Below are positions 1-20,834 of a DNA stretch of 46,918 nt, in pieces; the stretch's first letter is position 1; each line of letters begins with the position of its first letter. The notes under the pieces are model-generated. The model saw only the letters and a list, made by a program, of their open reading frames with translations. It ran no database searches and was not told the origin of the DNA. The position numbers and the translations under genes are program-made. The stretch is taken from positions 1-46,918 of the forward strand of contig JBBBWG010027257.1 of NCBI GenBank assembly GCA_037176905.1. The letters are read 5' to 3'. The DNA comes from Azolla pinnata (taxonomy: Eukaryota; Streptophyta; Polypodiopsida; Salviniales; Salviniaceae).

Positions 1-57
1 AGAAGCAGAAGCAGAAGCAGAAGCAGAAGCAGAAGCAGAAGCAGAAGCAGAAGAAGA
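1..57 (+). repeat. (AGAAGC)n hexanucleotide microsatellite inside the PPR gene
   Basis: About nine units starting at the window edge. Read on the minus strand in the PPR frame they encode alternating Ser and Ala. The array may continue to the left of the window. Confidence 0.9.
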
Positions 58-2229
58 CAGGCTCTGGTACAGGCCCCAGCTCGCATCTGCAGGCGATCCG
101 AGCTTCCCGTACATGTTGGCGAGCGCGTTCGTCGTGAACGCCGAGCGATCCAGCCCGAGCTTCACGACCTCCGCGTGGAGCTCGAGGCCTCTGCCTACGC
201 ATCCCGCGCTCGTGCACGATCTGAGGCCGCAGACGGCCGCCACCTCGTCCACGGCCACCCTCGCCGTTCGCATCCTCTCCAGGCATTCGAGCGCGTCCGC
301 ATGCGGCCCACGGCCACCGTGCTTCGAATGCGAATGCGAATGCGAATGCGAATACGCGCCCATCAGCTCATTCCACCACGACTGGTCTCGGCCATATTGC
401 TCGCCGCCGAAGACGTGCTCTGCTTCCACCATGGAGCCATGTTTGGCATACATCGACAGCAGCGCGAAGCCGAGCGAGGGGTCGTGTGCTTCGAGCCCCC
501 GTTTCACGACCGCGGCGTGTATTGCCATGCCGAGATCGAGCCCCCCGACGACGATGCTCCTCCCACAAGCTTTCAAGCTGCAAATGGCCACAGCGGCGCC
601 AAACACCCGCGGATCCGCCAGCATTTCCTCTATCCTCGCCCGCATTTCTTCTTCTTCTTCTTCTTCTTCTTCGCCACCATGCCTGGTCCAGCCGGCGGCG
701 CTCAATGAGCACCACGCAAGAGCATCATCTGGATACGGGAGCTTACGGCACAAGTGCTCTGCTTCCGGCAACATACCGCGGCTCGCGTACAAGTCGAGCA
801 AGGCGGCGCCGAGCACCCGATCGGATTCGAGGCTCTCCGCGGCGGCATCGGCATGGATCGCCATACCCACGCCCACGGCCCCGGTGACGCTACACGACCT
901 CAAGCACGACGCGAAGAGAACCGCGTCGGGCCGGGTGCTCTTCTGCTCTTCCGCGCTTCTTCTGCTGCTTGTCTGCATCATGAGCCGGAAGCTCTGCAGG
1001 GCGTCGTCGTGGAGGCCGTGCTCGGCGAGCCCGGTGATGAGCGCGGTCCACGAGGCCACGCCCGGGCCCGGAATCGCGCCGAGCAACGACTCGGCTTCGC
1101 GCCAGAAGCCGAGCCTCGAGTACATCTCGACGAGCGAGGTGCCGAGCGCCAGATCGAGCTCGATCCCTCTTCGGGCGATCTCGGCGTGCAGTTCGCGGCC
1201 ACTGCCGATGTCTGCCACGCACCTCAGGCCATACATCAGGCTCACGCGGCTCGGGCTCAATCCTTCCGAAACCCGCATCGCTCGCAGGCATTCCAGCGCT
1301 CGGCTCCCGCGGCCGCCGGAGCCGACGTACGCGGCCATCAACGCGTTCCACGAGACCACGTCTCGGGCCTGCATCTTGCCAAACACGTGCTCCGCTTCCT
1401 CGATCGATCCGAGGCTCGCATACATCCCGACCAACGCGTTCGTCGCGACCACATTGCCCTCGTCGAGCCCGCGCCTGAGCATCAGGCCGTGCAGTTCGCG
1501 CCCGAGATGCACGCCCCCCGCGGCGAGCACGCACGATTTCAACGCCGCCACCAGGGTCACGACGTCGGGCTCCACGCCCTCCTCCGCTTGCATCGATCGG
1601 AAGCACTCCGCTCCTTCTTCGCCGAGCCCACGCTCGGCGCAGCCCGTGAGGAGCTCATTCCACGCGACCACGTTCCGGCGAGTAGTTCCGAGCTCCAGAA
1701 TCCTTCTCGCGTCGTCCACGGAGCCGCATCTGGCGTACATGCCGACCAGCGTCGCGTCGACAATCCCGTTGCCGTCGTGCCCCGCTTTCACGATTTCGGC
1801 GTGCGTTCCTCGCGCCCTCGCGGCGCACCCGAGCTTGGCCGACGCTCGCGCCAGCGCCTGGAACGTGTAGCAGCTCGGGGCCACCGAGCTCCGCCTCATC
1901 CTCTCGAGGACGCGGAGGGCATCTCGGAACTCGCCATGCTCGTTGTGCCCTCGCACAAGAGCTGTCCATGAGTACACATTGCTGTGCTCCAATCCCTCTA
2001 AAACCCTCTCCGCAAGCAATGCGCTCCCGCACTCGACGAGCGTCGGAACCAGATGGTTTCCGAGCTCCCCGTGAATCGATGATAGCAATCCACATTCTTG
2101 TAGGATCACATGCAGGTGCTTTGCGCGCGTCAGATCCTTATCCCTCCGGCATGCTCTCAACGCGCTGAGGAAGCTCTCGGCCTTCGGAAGCCCTGCGGTT
2201 CGCTCCAACAAGGCCAGCACCCCCGCCAT
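1..2229 (-). CDS. PLS-class pentatricopeptide repeat protein, 3' end outside window
   Basis: Likely an organelle-targeted RNA-binding protein of the kind that guides plastid or mitochondrial RNA editing or processing; target unknown. The minus-strand frame is open from ATG 2229 to the window edge (743 codons, no stop, no intron). The frame has an upstream stop at 2299-2301, and ATG 2229 is the only Met after it, in a good context (GGAGCGATGGCG). SW-type signatures recur near residues 88 (SWTALVRG), 190 (AWNELL), 293 (SWNALMAAY), 394 (SWTALITG), 505 (AWCSL) and 617 (SWWNELMGAY). That spacing of about 100 residues is what P-L-S motif triplets give. Each is preceded by pieces such as MYARCGSVDDA and GRELHAEIARRG. 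Three microsatellites are translated: Glu run at about 649-672, His-Ser at about 325-351, Ser-Ala at 1-57. GC content is far above the surrounding DNA. Whether it ends in E or DYW domains cannot be seen. Confidence 0.9.
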   Translation of the reverse strand, partial: MAGVLALLERTAGLPKAESFLSALRACRRDKDLTRAKHLHVILQECGLLSSIHGELGNHLVPTLVECGSALLAERVLEGLEHSNVYSWTALVRGHNEHGEFRDALRVLERMRRSSVAPSCYTFQALARASAKLGCAARARGTHAEIVKAGHDGNGIVDATLVGMYARCGSVDDARRILELGTTRRNVVAWNELLTGCAERGLGEEGAECFRSMQAEEGVEPDVVTLVAALKSCVLAAGGVHLGRELHGLMLRRGLDEGNVVATNALVGMYASLGSIEEAEHVFGKMQARDVVSWNALMAAYVGSGGRGSRALECLRAMRVSEGLSPSRVSLMYGLRCVADIGSGRELHAEIARRGIELDLALGTSLVEMYSRLGFWREAESLLGAIPGPGVASWTALITGLAEHGLHDDALQSFRLMMQTSSRRSAEEQKSTRPDAVLFASCLRSCSVTGAVGVGMAIHADAAAESLESDRVLGAALLDLYASRGMLPEAEHLCRKLPYPDDALAWCSLSAAGWTRHGGEEEEEEEEEMRARIEEMLADPRVFGAAVAICSLKACGRSIVVGGLDLGMAIHAAVVKRGLEAHDPSLGFALLSMYAKHGSMVEAEHVFGGEQYGRDQSWWNELMGAYSHSHSHSHSKHGGRGPHADALECLERMRTARVAVDEVAAVCGLRSCTSAGCVGRGLELHAEVVKLGLDRSAFTTNALANMYGKLGSPADASWGLYQSLSSSASASASASASASASAS

Positions 2230-2925
2230 CGCTCCTCGCCAAGCATTCTTTCTTTCCCCTTTGCCGCTTCCTCCGCAACCGCCGAATTTCGGTTTACTTC
2301 ACATGATCAGATGATGATGATACTCAATGTGAGCCCAAATCAAGCATTGTTTTCCCCCCTTTTTTTTGGAACTTCCTCAGCAATGGCAAACCTCGGCTAC
2401 TTCGGATGATCAGATTTATGATACTGAATGTGAGCCCATGCTGTGCCATGGATCATAGCTCCTCATCAAGCATTCTTGCCCCCTTTTTTTTGCCACTTCC
2501 TCAGCAATGGCAAAATCTCCGTTACTTCGCTCGATCAGATGATGATACCGAATGTGAGCCCGTGGTGATAGCTCCTCATCAAGCATTGTTTTCCTTTTGC
2601 CACTTTCTCGGCGACGGCGAATCTCCGTTGCTTCACGTGATCAGATGATGATATCGAATGTGAGTCCATGGTGGTAGCTCTTCATCAAGCGTTCTTTCCC
2701 TTTGCCACTTCCTCAGCAACGGCCAATCTCGGTTGCTTCAGATGATCTGATGATGATACTCAATGTGATCCCGTGTTTGCCATGGATCATAGCTCCTCAT
2801 CAAGCATTCTTTCTTTCCTTTTTGCCACTTCCTTGGCACCGGCAATTTTCGGTTACTTCAGATGATGAGATGATGATACTCAATGTGAGCCCATGGTGTG
2901 ACACGGATCGATCATACGGAGATAA
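2229..2925. repeat. Minisatellite, about 6 copies of a 101-126 bp unit, at the PPR 5' end
   Basis: Copies start at about 2243, 2344, 2470, 2583, 2689 and 2804, each with GCATTC/GCATTG/GCGTTC. Each then carries a T/C-rich stretch, a TTGCCACTTCCTCAGCAA-like block, GATCAGATGATGATA and CAATGTGAGCCC; most end in AGCTCCTCATCAA. Copies differ by point changes and by presence of a short block around CCATGGATCATAGC. The leftmost copy merges with the PPR start region: GCTCCTCGCCAAGCATTC at 2231-2248 matches the unit end GCTCCTCATCAAGCATTC. Confidence 0.88.
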
Positions 2926-5222
2926 AATCAACCACTGCGCATCGAACCAAATAGATACAAAAGAATTGAACCAAATAGGTACAAAACCAAACCATTTCTC
3001 TTTCCATGTCAATGAAGGTTTGTGGCAACATTCAAATGAATACGAATCGGGATTATAGGGAGACAAGCTTATAAAATAACCTCCACCTGATTCTAAACCG
3101 GTTGATGCAACTACGATCGAAAGAAATACATCGGAACAGCGAGAAAGCATTTCACAAATTTGTTGCGAGAACACATCGGACACAACAGTCTGCTCACCTG
3201 TGCCTACATTCATAGCTGTCCAAGAGATCCTTCCTCTTGCAGCTCATCCGAGCAGTGCATCCACCTCTCGATCGAACAACAATATACCTCTTCGGGATGC
3301 ACATTGAAAAGATCCTTCAAGTTACTCTCTCCACCCTTCATTCACCTAATCTGACCATAGCTTTTCCCGCACTGACCACAGTGCATACGTTGACAACACC
3401 AGCCCTGAATTTGTTGGGAGGATTTGTTTCGCATCGACAACATACTCCATTTATCCAAGAAAAACCTCCAAACAACATCTCCACTTGCCTCCATATACTC
3501 CCAGAAGAAGCCTTCCTCCGCCTGTGTGATCCACATCAATGCGCCATCTAAATTTAGCCGACGGATGGGTTCAAGTTCACTTTGCTTCTATAAGGAGGGG
3601 AATGGCTTCACTTCGCTGAGAAGATAGATGCGTGCACATGGACAGCGACGGCCATTTTGCTCTTCTTGCCGAGAGGACAGGCATGACCCGATTTCTGCAG
3701 CAGCAAATCAAATGTAAGGATTCACAGCGGGCATTCAGTTCATCAGCATCAAGAAGCCTCTTCCCTCGGCGTTTCGTAGAGATTGCAGAAACCAGTCAGT
3801 CCTCTTGCAAATGGTGGTTGTGTTCATGTGTGAGAGAAGGTCATTAAGATAGAGATTATGCACTAATGAAGGGACAAGATCATTAGGAGAGAGATTAGGC
3901 ACTAATCACAAGAGACTTCTAACACTCGACAAGGGGGACAAGATCATTAGGAGAGAGATTAGTTAGGCACCGATCAGAAGAGGCACGGACCAAGTCAATA
4001 CTCAGATTCAATGATGATTAACATCGCATCATCGAAACTCGAGCTGAGCATGTTAAAACAAGCATTTGCAAGTGCAGAAGTTGTTTTTGATGCCCATGTT
4101 ATGCCGTCATGGTTACCAGTTCGTCGAAATGAACTACAATCTGTCGCTTCTACTTGCTATGATTTTTCCCAACATGGTTCATAACCTCTACAAGACCACA
4201 ATCTTCTTTCATTGCTCGGACAGCTTGTCCTTCTGCCAAGCTGCTGGAATGCAGATCTCACAATTTGAACCTAAGATTTGCACATCTTGGAGCTTCTCAT
4301 ATGTACCTTCTTGTAGGTTCTCACATGATTCATCACAAATTAGAGCCATTCCCCTTTGCAATCCAAGAAAGCTTGAAAAGATGAAGGGGTTCCAAAAAGG
4401 TCTAGCGCCACACGATCTGCAACTGACTGGCAAAGTATGGCTTCTAGTAGATGATAAAATGTAACTTTTCTTCCTCTGTTTCCATGATCCGCACTTAACC
4501 TTTTGATTGGAATTGATTGGATTATGATCCCACATCCTAACCATAGCTGTCATGCAACAATTGGATTATGCATCTAAACTAGTGGAGATGGCAACAATTC
4601 GCCATAGATTTTGGGTGAAAGAGAAACAAAATAATTGTGGAATCCATGAGATTTACCAGCACCCATTTCAGAAACCTTCCTTCAGCTTTACATGCACAAA
4701 ATATACAACTAGTATAAAAATTAAATGTACAGAAACCCTCTTAAGAGTTTCTAGCAAAACAAAAATGCTAGAAGGAAGGGCATATAATTGCCTCAATGTC
4801 GGGGAAAAAGAGAGAGAGAGAGATATGCGCTAATTAAGAATCATGCCTCACTGTATGCCAAAAAGGAGATGTGGTGGTGTGTTAAACCATTTCTACAAAA
4901 AAAATTGCATGCTTGTAAGTTCTCTATCAAGACTGCGAAGAAGCACCCCTTTTATCCAGCCGAACAAAGACGAATAGTGCTGCCATTAATAGAGCAGCCC
5001 ATAATATATGTGCATTTTACATTAAAACTAGACCTTTCACCGAACCATGACCACGTCACCGACTACTTTGAAGATGTCTCTACGTAGTCCTTCCGATCAT
5101 GCTTGCCATTCGTATGTCAGCCTTGCTCCTATCCATGTAAAATTCCTCCCCTCCATGAAAGCATACGATCTTTGAACCTTGTAAGCTCCATGGGTTGCAT
5201 CGTTACAAGTACAGCTGGCTCA
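2926..5222. other. Intergenic: 3' flank of UBP12/13 and upstream DNA of the PPR gene
   Basis: No convincing gene seen. The part next to 5222 should hold the UBP12/13 3' UTR (minus strand), but I cannot place its poly(A) site. A minus-strand ORF at 3342-3539 (65 codons) has no recognised domain. A short repeated element lies at 3838-3970. Confidence 0.6.
3838..3970. repeat. Short direct repeats, GATCATTAGGAGAGAGATTA type
   Basis: A 27-nt segment at 3871-3897 is repeated exactly at 3935-3961, 64 bp further on. A diverged third copy precedes them at about 3839-3867 (TCATTAAGATAGAGATTATG). CACTAAT follows the first two copies, and a shorter CACCGAT version follows the last. Confidence 0.8.
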
Positions 5223-15602
<10,380 letters not shown>

Positions 15603-15612
15603 CTCGAGAAGG

Positions 15613-15835
15613 CACAGGAAGAAGAAGAGGAAGAGGAAGAAGCAGACGCAGAAGACGCAGAAGAACTGGACATGGCGGTCTGTGTGTTCCGCAGTCTGAG
15701 CAGACGACGAAGAAGAAGAAGAAGAAGAAGAGAAGAAGAAGAAGACGAAGACGAAGACGACGAAGAAGAAGAAAGAAAGAAGAAGAAGAAGAAGAAAGAA
15801 AGAAAGAAGAAGAAGAAGAAAACGAAGAAGAATTT
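15613..15835. repeat. GAA-rich purine tract in the UBP12/13 leader
   Basis: Starts 11 bp upstream of the UBP12/13 ATG and is made of GAA/GAC/AGAA units for about 220 bp. On the transcribed sense strand it is pyrimidine-rich (TTC)n. Probably 5' UTR and core promoter; transcript start not visible. Confidence 0.8.
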
Positions 15836-16397
15836 CTTTGAGGATTTCCATTATCTCCAAAAATGCCCCTCCCTCTTGGCTCTTGAGGTTTTCCCTAATT
15901 ACAAAAATGCCCCTCCAATGCTTTGAAGAACAAATGAGTTTTTCTTTTTTTTGTGTTCTTTCCAATCTCCAGAAGAAGAAGAAGAATGTCCCCTGCTGAT
16001 TCTTTTCTTTGGGGGTTTTTTGCTTATCGAATCTCTTGTGTGTCTTTCTTTCAGATGCCCGGAGTCGATGCGATGACGAGTACTTTGCAGAAAACTGGTC
16101 GGTATCGCAGCGTTTAACTGGATTTCCGGGCTTCTGTTGCCTCCTCCCTAGATCCGACCGCATCACCGACCTGCCCCGAAAAAAACCAGACCTGTCGGTA
16201 TCGGGGCATGTCCCTGCTCGATGATACCTCGATCGCAATGCTAGTGGATCGAATCGGATCGGATCGGATCGGCAATGAAGGGCTCGGCTGAAGACCACGA
16301 AGCCATAGATAGAGCCAAGCCAGATTGGCTTGATCTCTGCTTGGTTTTGAATCAGCCAAAGTTGTAGTCTTGGCAATAGGTTTGGTTTTGGCTTGGC

Positions 16398-16424
16398 TCG
16401 ACTCCATCTGGATAATCTGGAGCA
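16398..16424 (-). repeat. Exact copy of part of UBP12/13 exon 2, upstream of the gene
   Basis: Identical over 27 nt to 15160-15186 and in the same orientation. No splice-site pair around it makes a convincing extra exon. Confidence 0.88.
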
Positions 16425-17410
16425 ACCTTCGGCTCGGCTTGACTTCTAATCGAAACTTAAATGACTTCAGCAGTTTCGTAGAAATGGAAGCTTAAAACTT
16501 GGAACCCGAAAAAAAACCATCCGCTCCACTTCAAGTTTCACTTTGAACTACTCGTGGGAACGAGTCGTTGAGTAACTGTCAACAAATAGGATTCAACCAT
16601 TTCGAACTTTGATCACTGTTTTGGTAAATGTGTAATTTTCACTCGTTCATGCTTTGATGTGATCATTTCGATTTTTAGTCTCAAGATACATTTATAGGTT
16701 TAAAACTTAAATTTTACTGTTTATATTCATCTTCGAGTCCTTAACTTGTTCTATAATATTAACAACTCCAAATCTTTTACTTAATATGACAAAATTAAGA
16801 CATTTTAAAGTTAAAATTAAAATAAATCTTTATTTATACTCACCAATTGATATGGTTGAAGCTGATAATAATTCAAGCTAAGAAAGCTGTTTTTTTTAAC
16901 AATAAAAGGTCTGAATTTACGGTAAAGTCTTATGATTTATCCTAGCTAATTGGATCCGACTTCGTCGCGTTTCAATTCTCCACGACGATTCTCATTGTGG
17001 GTTTTGAACCCCAGTACCTCCATTTGAGCACCCTCGAGCTTTCTTTTCTTATCTTTGATCCTATTCAGCCTTTTTCCATGCCGCAAACTGGCATTCGAAG
17101 CTCGCGAAAAAGTCTCCTGTCTTCTCGAAAGGAATTCCTGCCTCTTCTTCCGTCGCGTCTTTTGTTTTTCTTTTTTCGCCAATATGGAGACCGTAAAAAG
17201 ACTTCCCAGATTTGAAAACACAAATCGTTGGAAGACTGAAAAAAAACACGTTACGATTGACGACAAAACGATCGGAATCGAACCGGTGCACAACATGGGC
17301 AACATACAAGAAGAAGAAAATGTTCAGAGAATTTGATTTAAGCAAATTCAGTCAGAGAAGAAGTTCACAAATTAAGATCAAATATGTAAATGTTTTCCTA
17401 ACACAACAAA

Positions 17411-17459
17411 TCTTCTTCTTCTTCTTCTTCTTCTTTCTTCTTTCTTCTTTCTTCTTCTT
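17411..17459 (+). repeat. (TTC)n tract in the GrpE leader
   Basis: Triplet TTC repeats ending 15 bp before the GrpE ATG at 17474. Resembles the pyrimidine-rich leaders common in plant genes. Confidence 0.85.
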
Positions 17460-17473
17460 GTTGTCGGAGAGCT

Positions 17474-20400
17474 ATGAACCTAAGGCAAGGCTGCTGTGCG
17501 AGGCTCGCTAGGGTTCTGAGAAAGATCCCTCCTGCCCAACAACATCCTCCCCCTCTTCCTCCATCTCCACCCTCGCCTCCATGCTCCCTGAGGCCCTTCC
17601 TTCACCGATCCCCCGCTTCCATGCTCGCCGCTCCTCTCCTCCAGGTAAACATTTCTCATTCCAATTGGACGATCATCCCTCTGATCGCGGGAGAATTGCC
17701 CGTGTTCTTATCTAGAATGTAGTATTTTCTGCTCTTTGTGACTTCTCTATCTATGCAGAGCAATATATTTGGGCCATTTTTTTAAAAGGAAGTTAGAAAG
17801 CCTTGATCTCCATTATGGAGATTCAATGAAAGGCTTTGTGTATGATGTCTCAGTAACATGCCCTTTTAAGCATTGTATCTTGCTTCGCCGACTTCTTTTT
17901 TTTGTAAGCTTGGTCTCTGCTTTGAGATTGCTTTTGGCCCTGACTCATTTTAGAAAAGGAATACTTCGATGGAAAAGAAGGGATGAAAAACTGGATCCTT
18001 TTTATATGGATGAAAAGAAAGGAGAATGAAGCTTAGTTAGAATGCTTCTGAGATCGGTGATCGGAGAATTATTTATCTTTCCTGTTTGAATCAAAACAAA
18101 TAGATGCGAAATATAGGTACTTCCGTAAGCATGGAAACCGACAGAGTCTCATTAGAGTGATTGGATAAATACGAGTGGAATCTCTGTCAGATTCTGCTTC
18201 GAAGATAGTTCCATTAAGATTTACATGGAAAAATTCTCAATTTGAAACGCTCCTGCAGATAGTAAAACTGAAGGAAGCTGGTTTGAGGGGTTGGCATGTT
18301 TGAAATTTCTTTGAAGGATTGTCAAAGATTGTTGTGCTGAGGAAAAAAATTCAAAATTTGAAGGAAGAAATGCCAAACATCTCCATCACTCGGGTTTGAA
18401 TTTGTCATCTCCATTATGATCAGTGTAAGGATCACGAATCAGTTGATTTATTATTAGAATATTTGATTGATTATGAAATTTGATTCAATGGGAGTAAGTA
18501 GCAAGGGATTAGAAAAGAGAGATTCGAAAGTAAGCAGCATCTTCCATTTCCAAATATAAGGAGATACTGTTATGGAAGTCAGCCTTTTCTGATACACAAG
18601 GGATGGTGTAGTATGTGCTTGTTTGAACAAAGAAGCATCAAAACTTGAAAGCTCGTAAACTTTTCAATTATGGCTCGGTAAAGTATAGAGGTTGATGTTG
18701 TTTGGTCGTTCTCTGCCTTAAATCAGGATGATTAGAGAAGTTAGAAAGTTATAATTTCTCCCAGAAATGAAATCTCTAAAGGTTCTGGTTAATGCAGAGC
18801 AATGCATCAGTTGATTAAAGCCTCCTGGCCCACATGGCTGGAAATGAATCCACGAACAGGAAATTAGTGTTAAAGCTGTGTAGTTACGGGGGGGGGGAAT
18901 TTAAATAGAAATATTCAAGAAACCATAAGGATTTCAAACAGGACAACTGAAATGCTGTTACATAACCCATTTCTCTGTTTTAGAGGGTCTTGAATGCGGT
19001 ATCATCATAAAATTTTCATTGGTTTGGCATTTAAAAAGCTGTGCATTTTTTTCTGTGTGAATGTAATCAATGATATTGGCACTTTATCTACCCAAATTTT
19101 CTAAAGAAAAGGAAATGTGGTATGCTTTTCTACCCCAAAATTGTAGACTTTATGAGGAGGCATTTGTTAATGTGGATCATTCTAGCTGTTAATCTCAGGT
19201 TTCTCCAGATAGCTAGATCCCAGATTATAGGGTGTAGATTTTAGAGTTTATTTTGCTTTCCTGCTCAGAAGGTTGAAAGTCTGTCTTGCAGCAATGGGAG
19301 ATGTCATCAGGAAGCGTTTCCAGGTATATTGTACCCTCAACGCATGTGTCGAGGCTTTCTACCTTTACTTCTCCCATGGCAGAGAAAGATTCCGATTCAA
19401 ATTCTTCTGCCACAGAAACATCTGAAGAGGCAGCCAAGTTTGAACAATCCCAGAAAAGTGAGCCAGCTCAAACATCAGGGGAGCCTGAACCTTCTGGTAA
19501 GAGTGAAGAAGAGCAATCTACGATGCCAGAAGAAGATAAAGAGGCCATTTTAAACTCCATAGCAACCATTGAAGCATTGATAGCCGAGAAAGAGTCTCAG
19601 TTGGATGAGTTGCGAGAAAGAGCTGTATCCAGCAAGGTGGAGCTAGAGAATGTGAAGGCAAGGCTGCAACGAGAGTCAGATAACGCAAGGAAGTTTGCTG
19701 TACAGGTAGAACTGTTCAGAGAATTATATGGTTAATTGTTGGAAAGGTAATGTTAGTAGCCATTGTTCAAGGCAAATGTTATTACAGGGATTTGCCAAAA
19801 ATTTACTTGACGTGGCTGACAATGTGAGAAGAGCTTTAATGACAGTTCCCGAGGAAGTTCGGAAAGCGCTTCCAACAGATCAGTCCGAGACTGGGAAACA
19901 TCTTCAAAGTTTACTTGAGGGCCTAATCATCACAGAGAGGGAGCTTATGAAGGTAATTTAACCTCATTCAATCCGAGTGATTGATCAGTAGCAACATGTT
20001 ATGGTTCTAGTTAATTGCTTTTGGCAAGCTCTGACATGTATAATGAAAAATTTCAGTAGATGCCTTGTTATGTGTGCAGTATTCAAGAAATCTTGGGTTG
20101 AAACTCATAAAATGTCATTGTTATCTACCTACTTTTTGTGATTTGCTCATTTCATTTTTCTTTCTTCCATCCTTCTGGGAATTCTCTAGAAATTATGATG
20201 CTTTTGTCTATCAGAGTTCTTTTTGTGTTTGTTAATGGGGCGTATTAATGTGGAGTGTTCCTAAACACCAGAAATCTATAAACTGAGATGTTGTTGGGTC
20301 TACAGTGTTGGTGACTTGTAGACTTCTAAAACAACTGATGAATCAAGGGTTTTGGGATGGCAGGTTTCAAATTTGGAATTGTAATGGAATTAAAATTTTT

Positions 20401-20834
20401 CTACCAGGAATTTGGAAAATACACAAAATAGTGATTTTCAACTTTTGGGTTTTCTAGAAGTTTGCGATTGAAAGAAACACAGTTATTATAATTTTATGTC
20501 AATCAAAAGTTTTAAGTAGATTGGCTACTTACAGGTTTTCAAGAAGTTCGGAATTGAGAAGTTTGATCCTGTTGGTCAGCAATTCGACCCAAACTCTCAC
20601 CTTGCTTTGTTTGAAGTGCCTGATCCTAGTAAAGAAGCTGGAACCGTTGTGGTTGTAGTCAAGGTAAATCTATTTTTTGATGTTTAGAATGCGTTTTAAA
20701 TTAAAAAACCTTTGGGCAATTTGGTTCTTGCACCTAAATGTTCTATATATGTAATTTATATATAGGTGGGATATATGTTGCATGATAGAGTTTTGCGACC
20801 AGCTGAAGTTGGTGTTGTAAGAAGCATGGAGTGA
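17474..20834 (+). CDS. MGE1: Mitochondrial GrpE nucleotide-exchange factor, 5 exons
   Basis: Releases ADP from mitochondrial Hsp70, driving protein import and folding in the matrix. Exons: 17474-17644, 19292-19705, 19788-19952, 20535-20663, 20766-20834; all join in phase 0 to give 315 aa. Residues 1-57 look like a mitochondrial presequence: Arg-rich, no acidic residues (MNLRQGCCARLARVLRK), then Pro-rich. Exon 2 begins with an acidic, low-complexity segment and ends in the GrpE coiled coil (EKESQLDELRERAVSSK). Exon 3 onward holds the GrpE core: KFAVQGFAKNLLDVADNVRRA, VFKKFGIEKFDPVGQQFDPN, and the C-terminal beta part YMLHDRVLRPAEVGVV. The acceptor at 19291 was chosen because the other AG, at 19267, leads to a stop within about 50 codons. 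A plastid GrpE is less likely given the presequence and the end of the protein. Confidence 0.94.
17645..19291 (+). other. GrpE intron 1 (1.65 kb)
   Basis: Separates the presequence exon from the rest. Donor GTAAAC, acceptor TCTTGCAG. Contains a G9 run near 18890-18898; otherwise nothing recognised. Confidence 0.8.

Larger units (their letters stand above)
15603..17473. other. Divergent intergenic region between UBP12/13 and GrpE
   Basis: Contains the UBP12/13 promoter and leader (left, minus strand) and the GrpE promoter and leader (right, plus strand). Low-complexity purine DNA fills 15613-15835. 16398-16424 is the copy of UBP12/13 exon 2. A short (GGATC)n stretch is at about 16250-16272. 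A long minus-strand reading frame through 15243-16376 is mostly low-complexity and is not supported as a gene. Confidence 0.7.

Noticed and set aside
113-1870. 585-codon plus-strand open frame opposite the PPR gene
   Set aside because: It is the antisense shadow of the GC-rich PPR frame; its periodicity mirrors the PPR repeats and it matches no family.
3342-3539. Minus-strand 65-codon frame with several Cys (HCGQCGK)
   Set aside because: The Cys spacing looks like a zinc ribbon at first, but the frame is short, has no partner exons I could find and no recognised domain.
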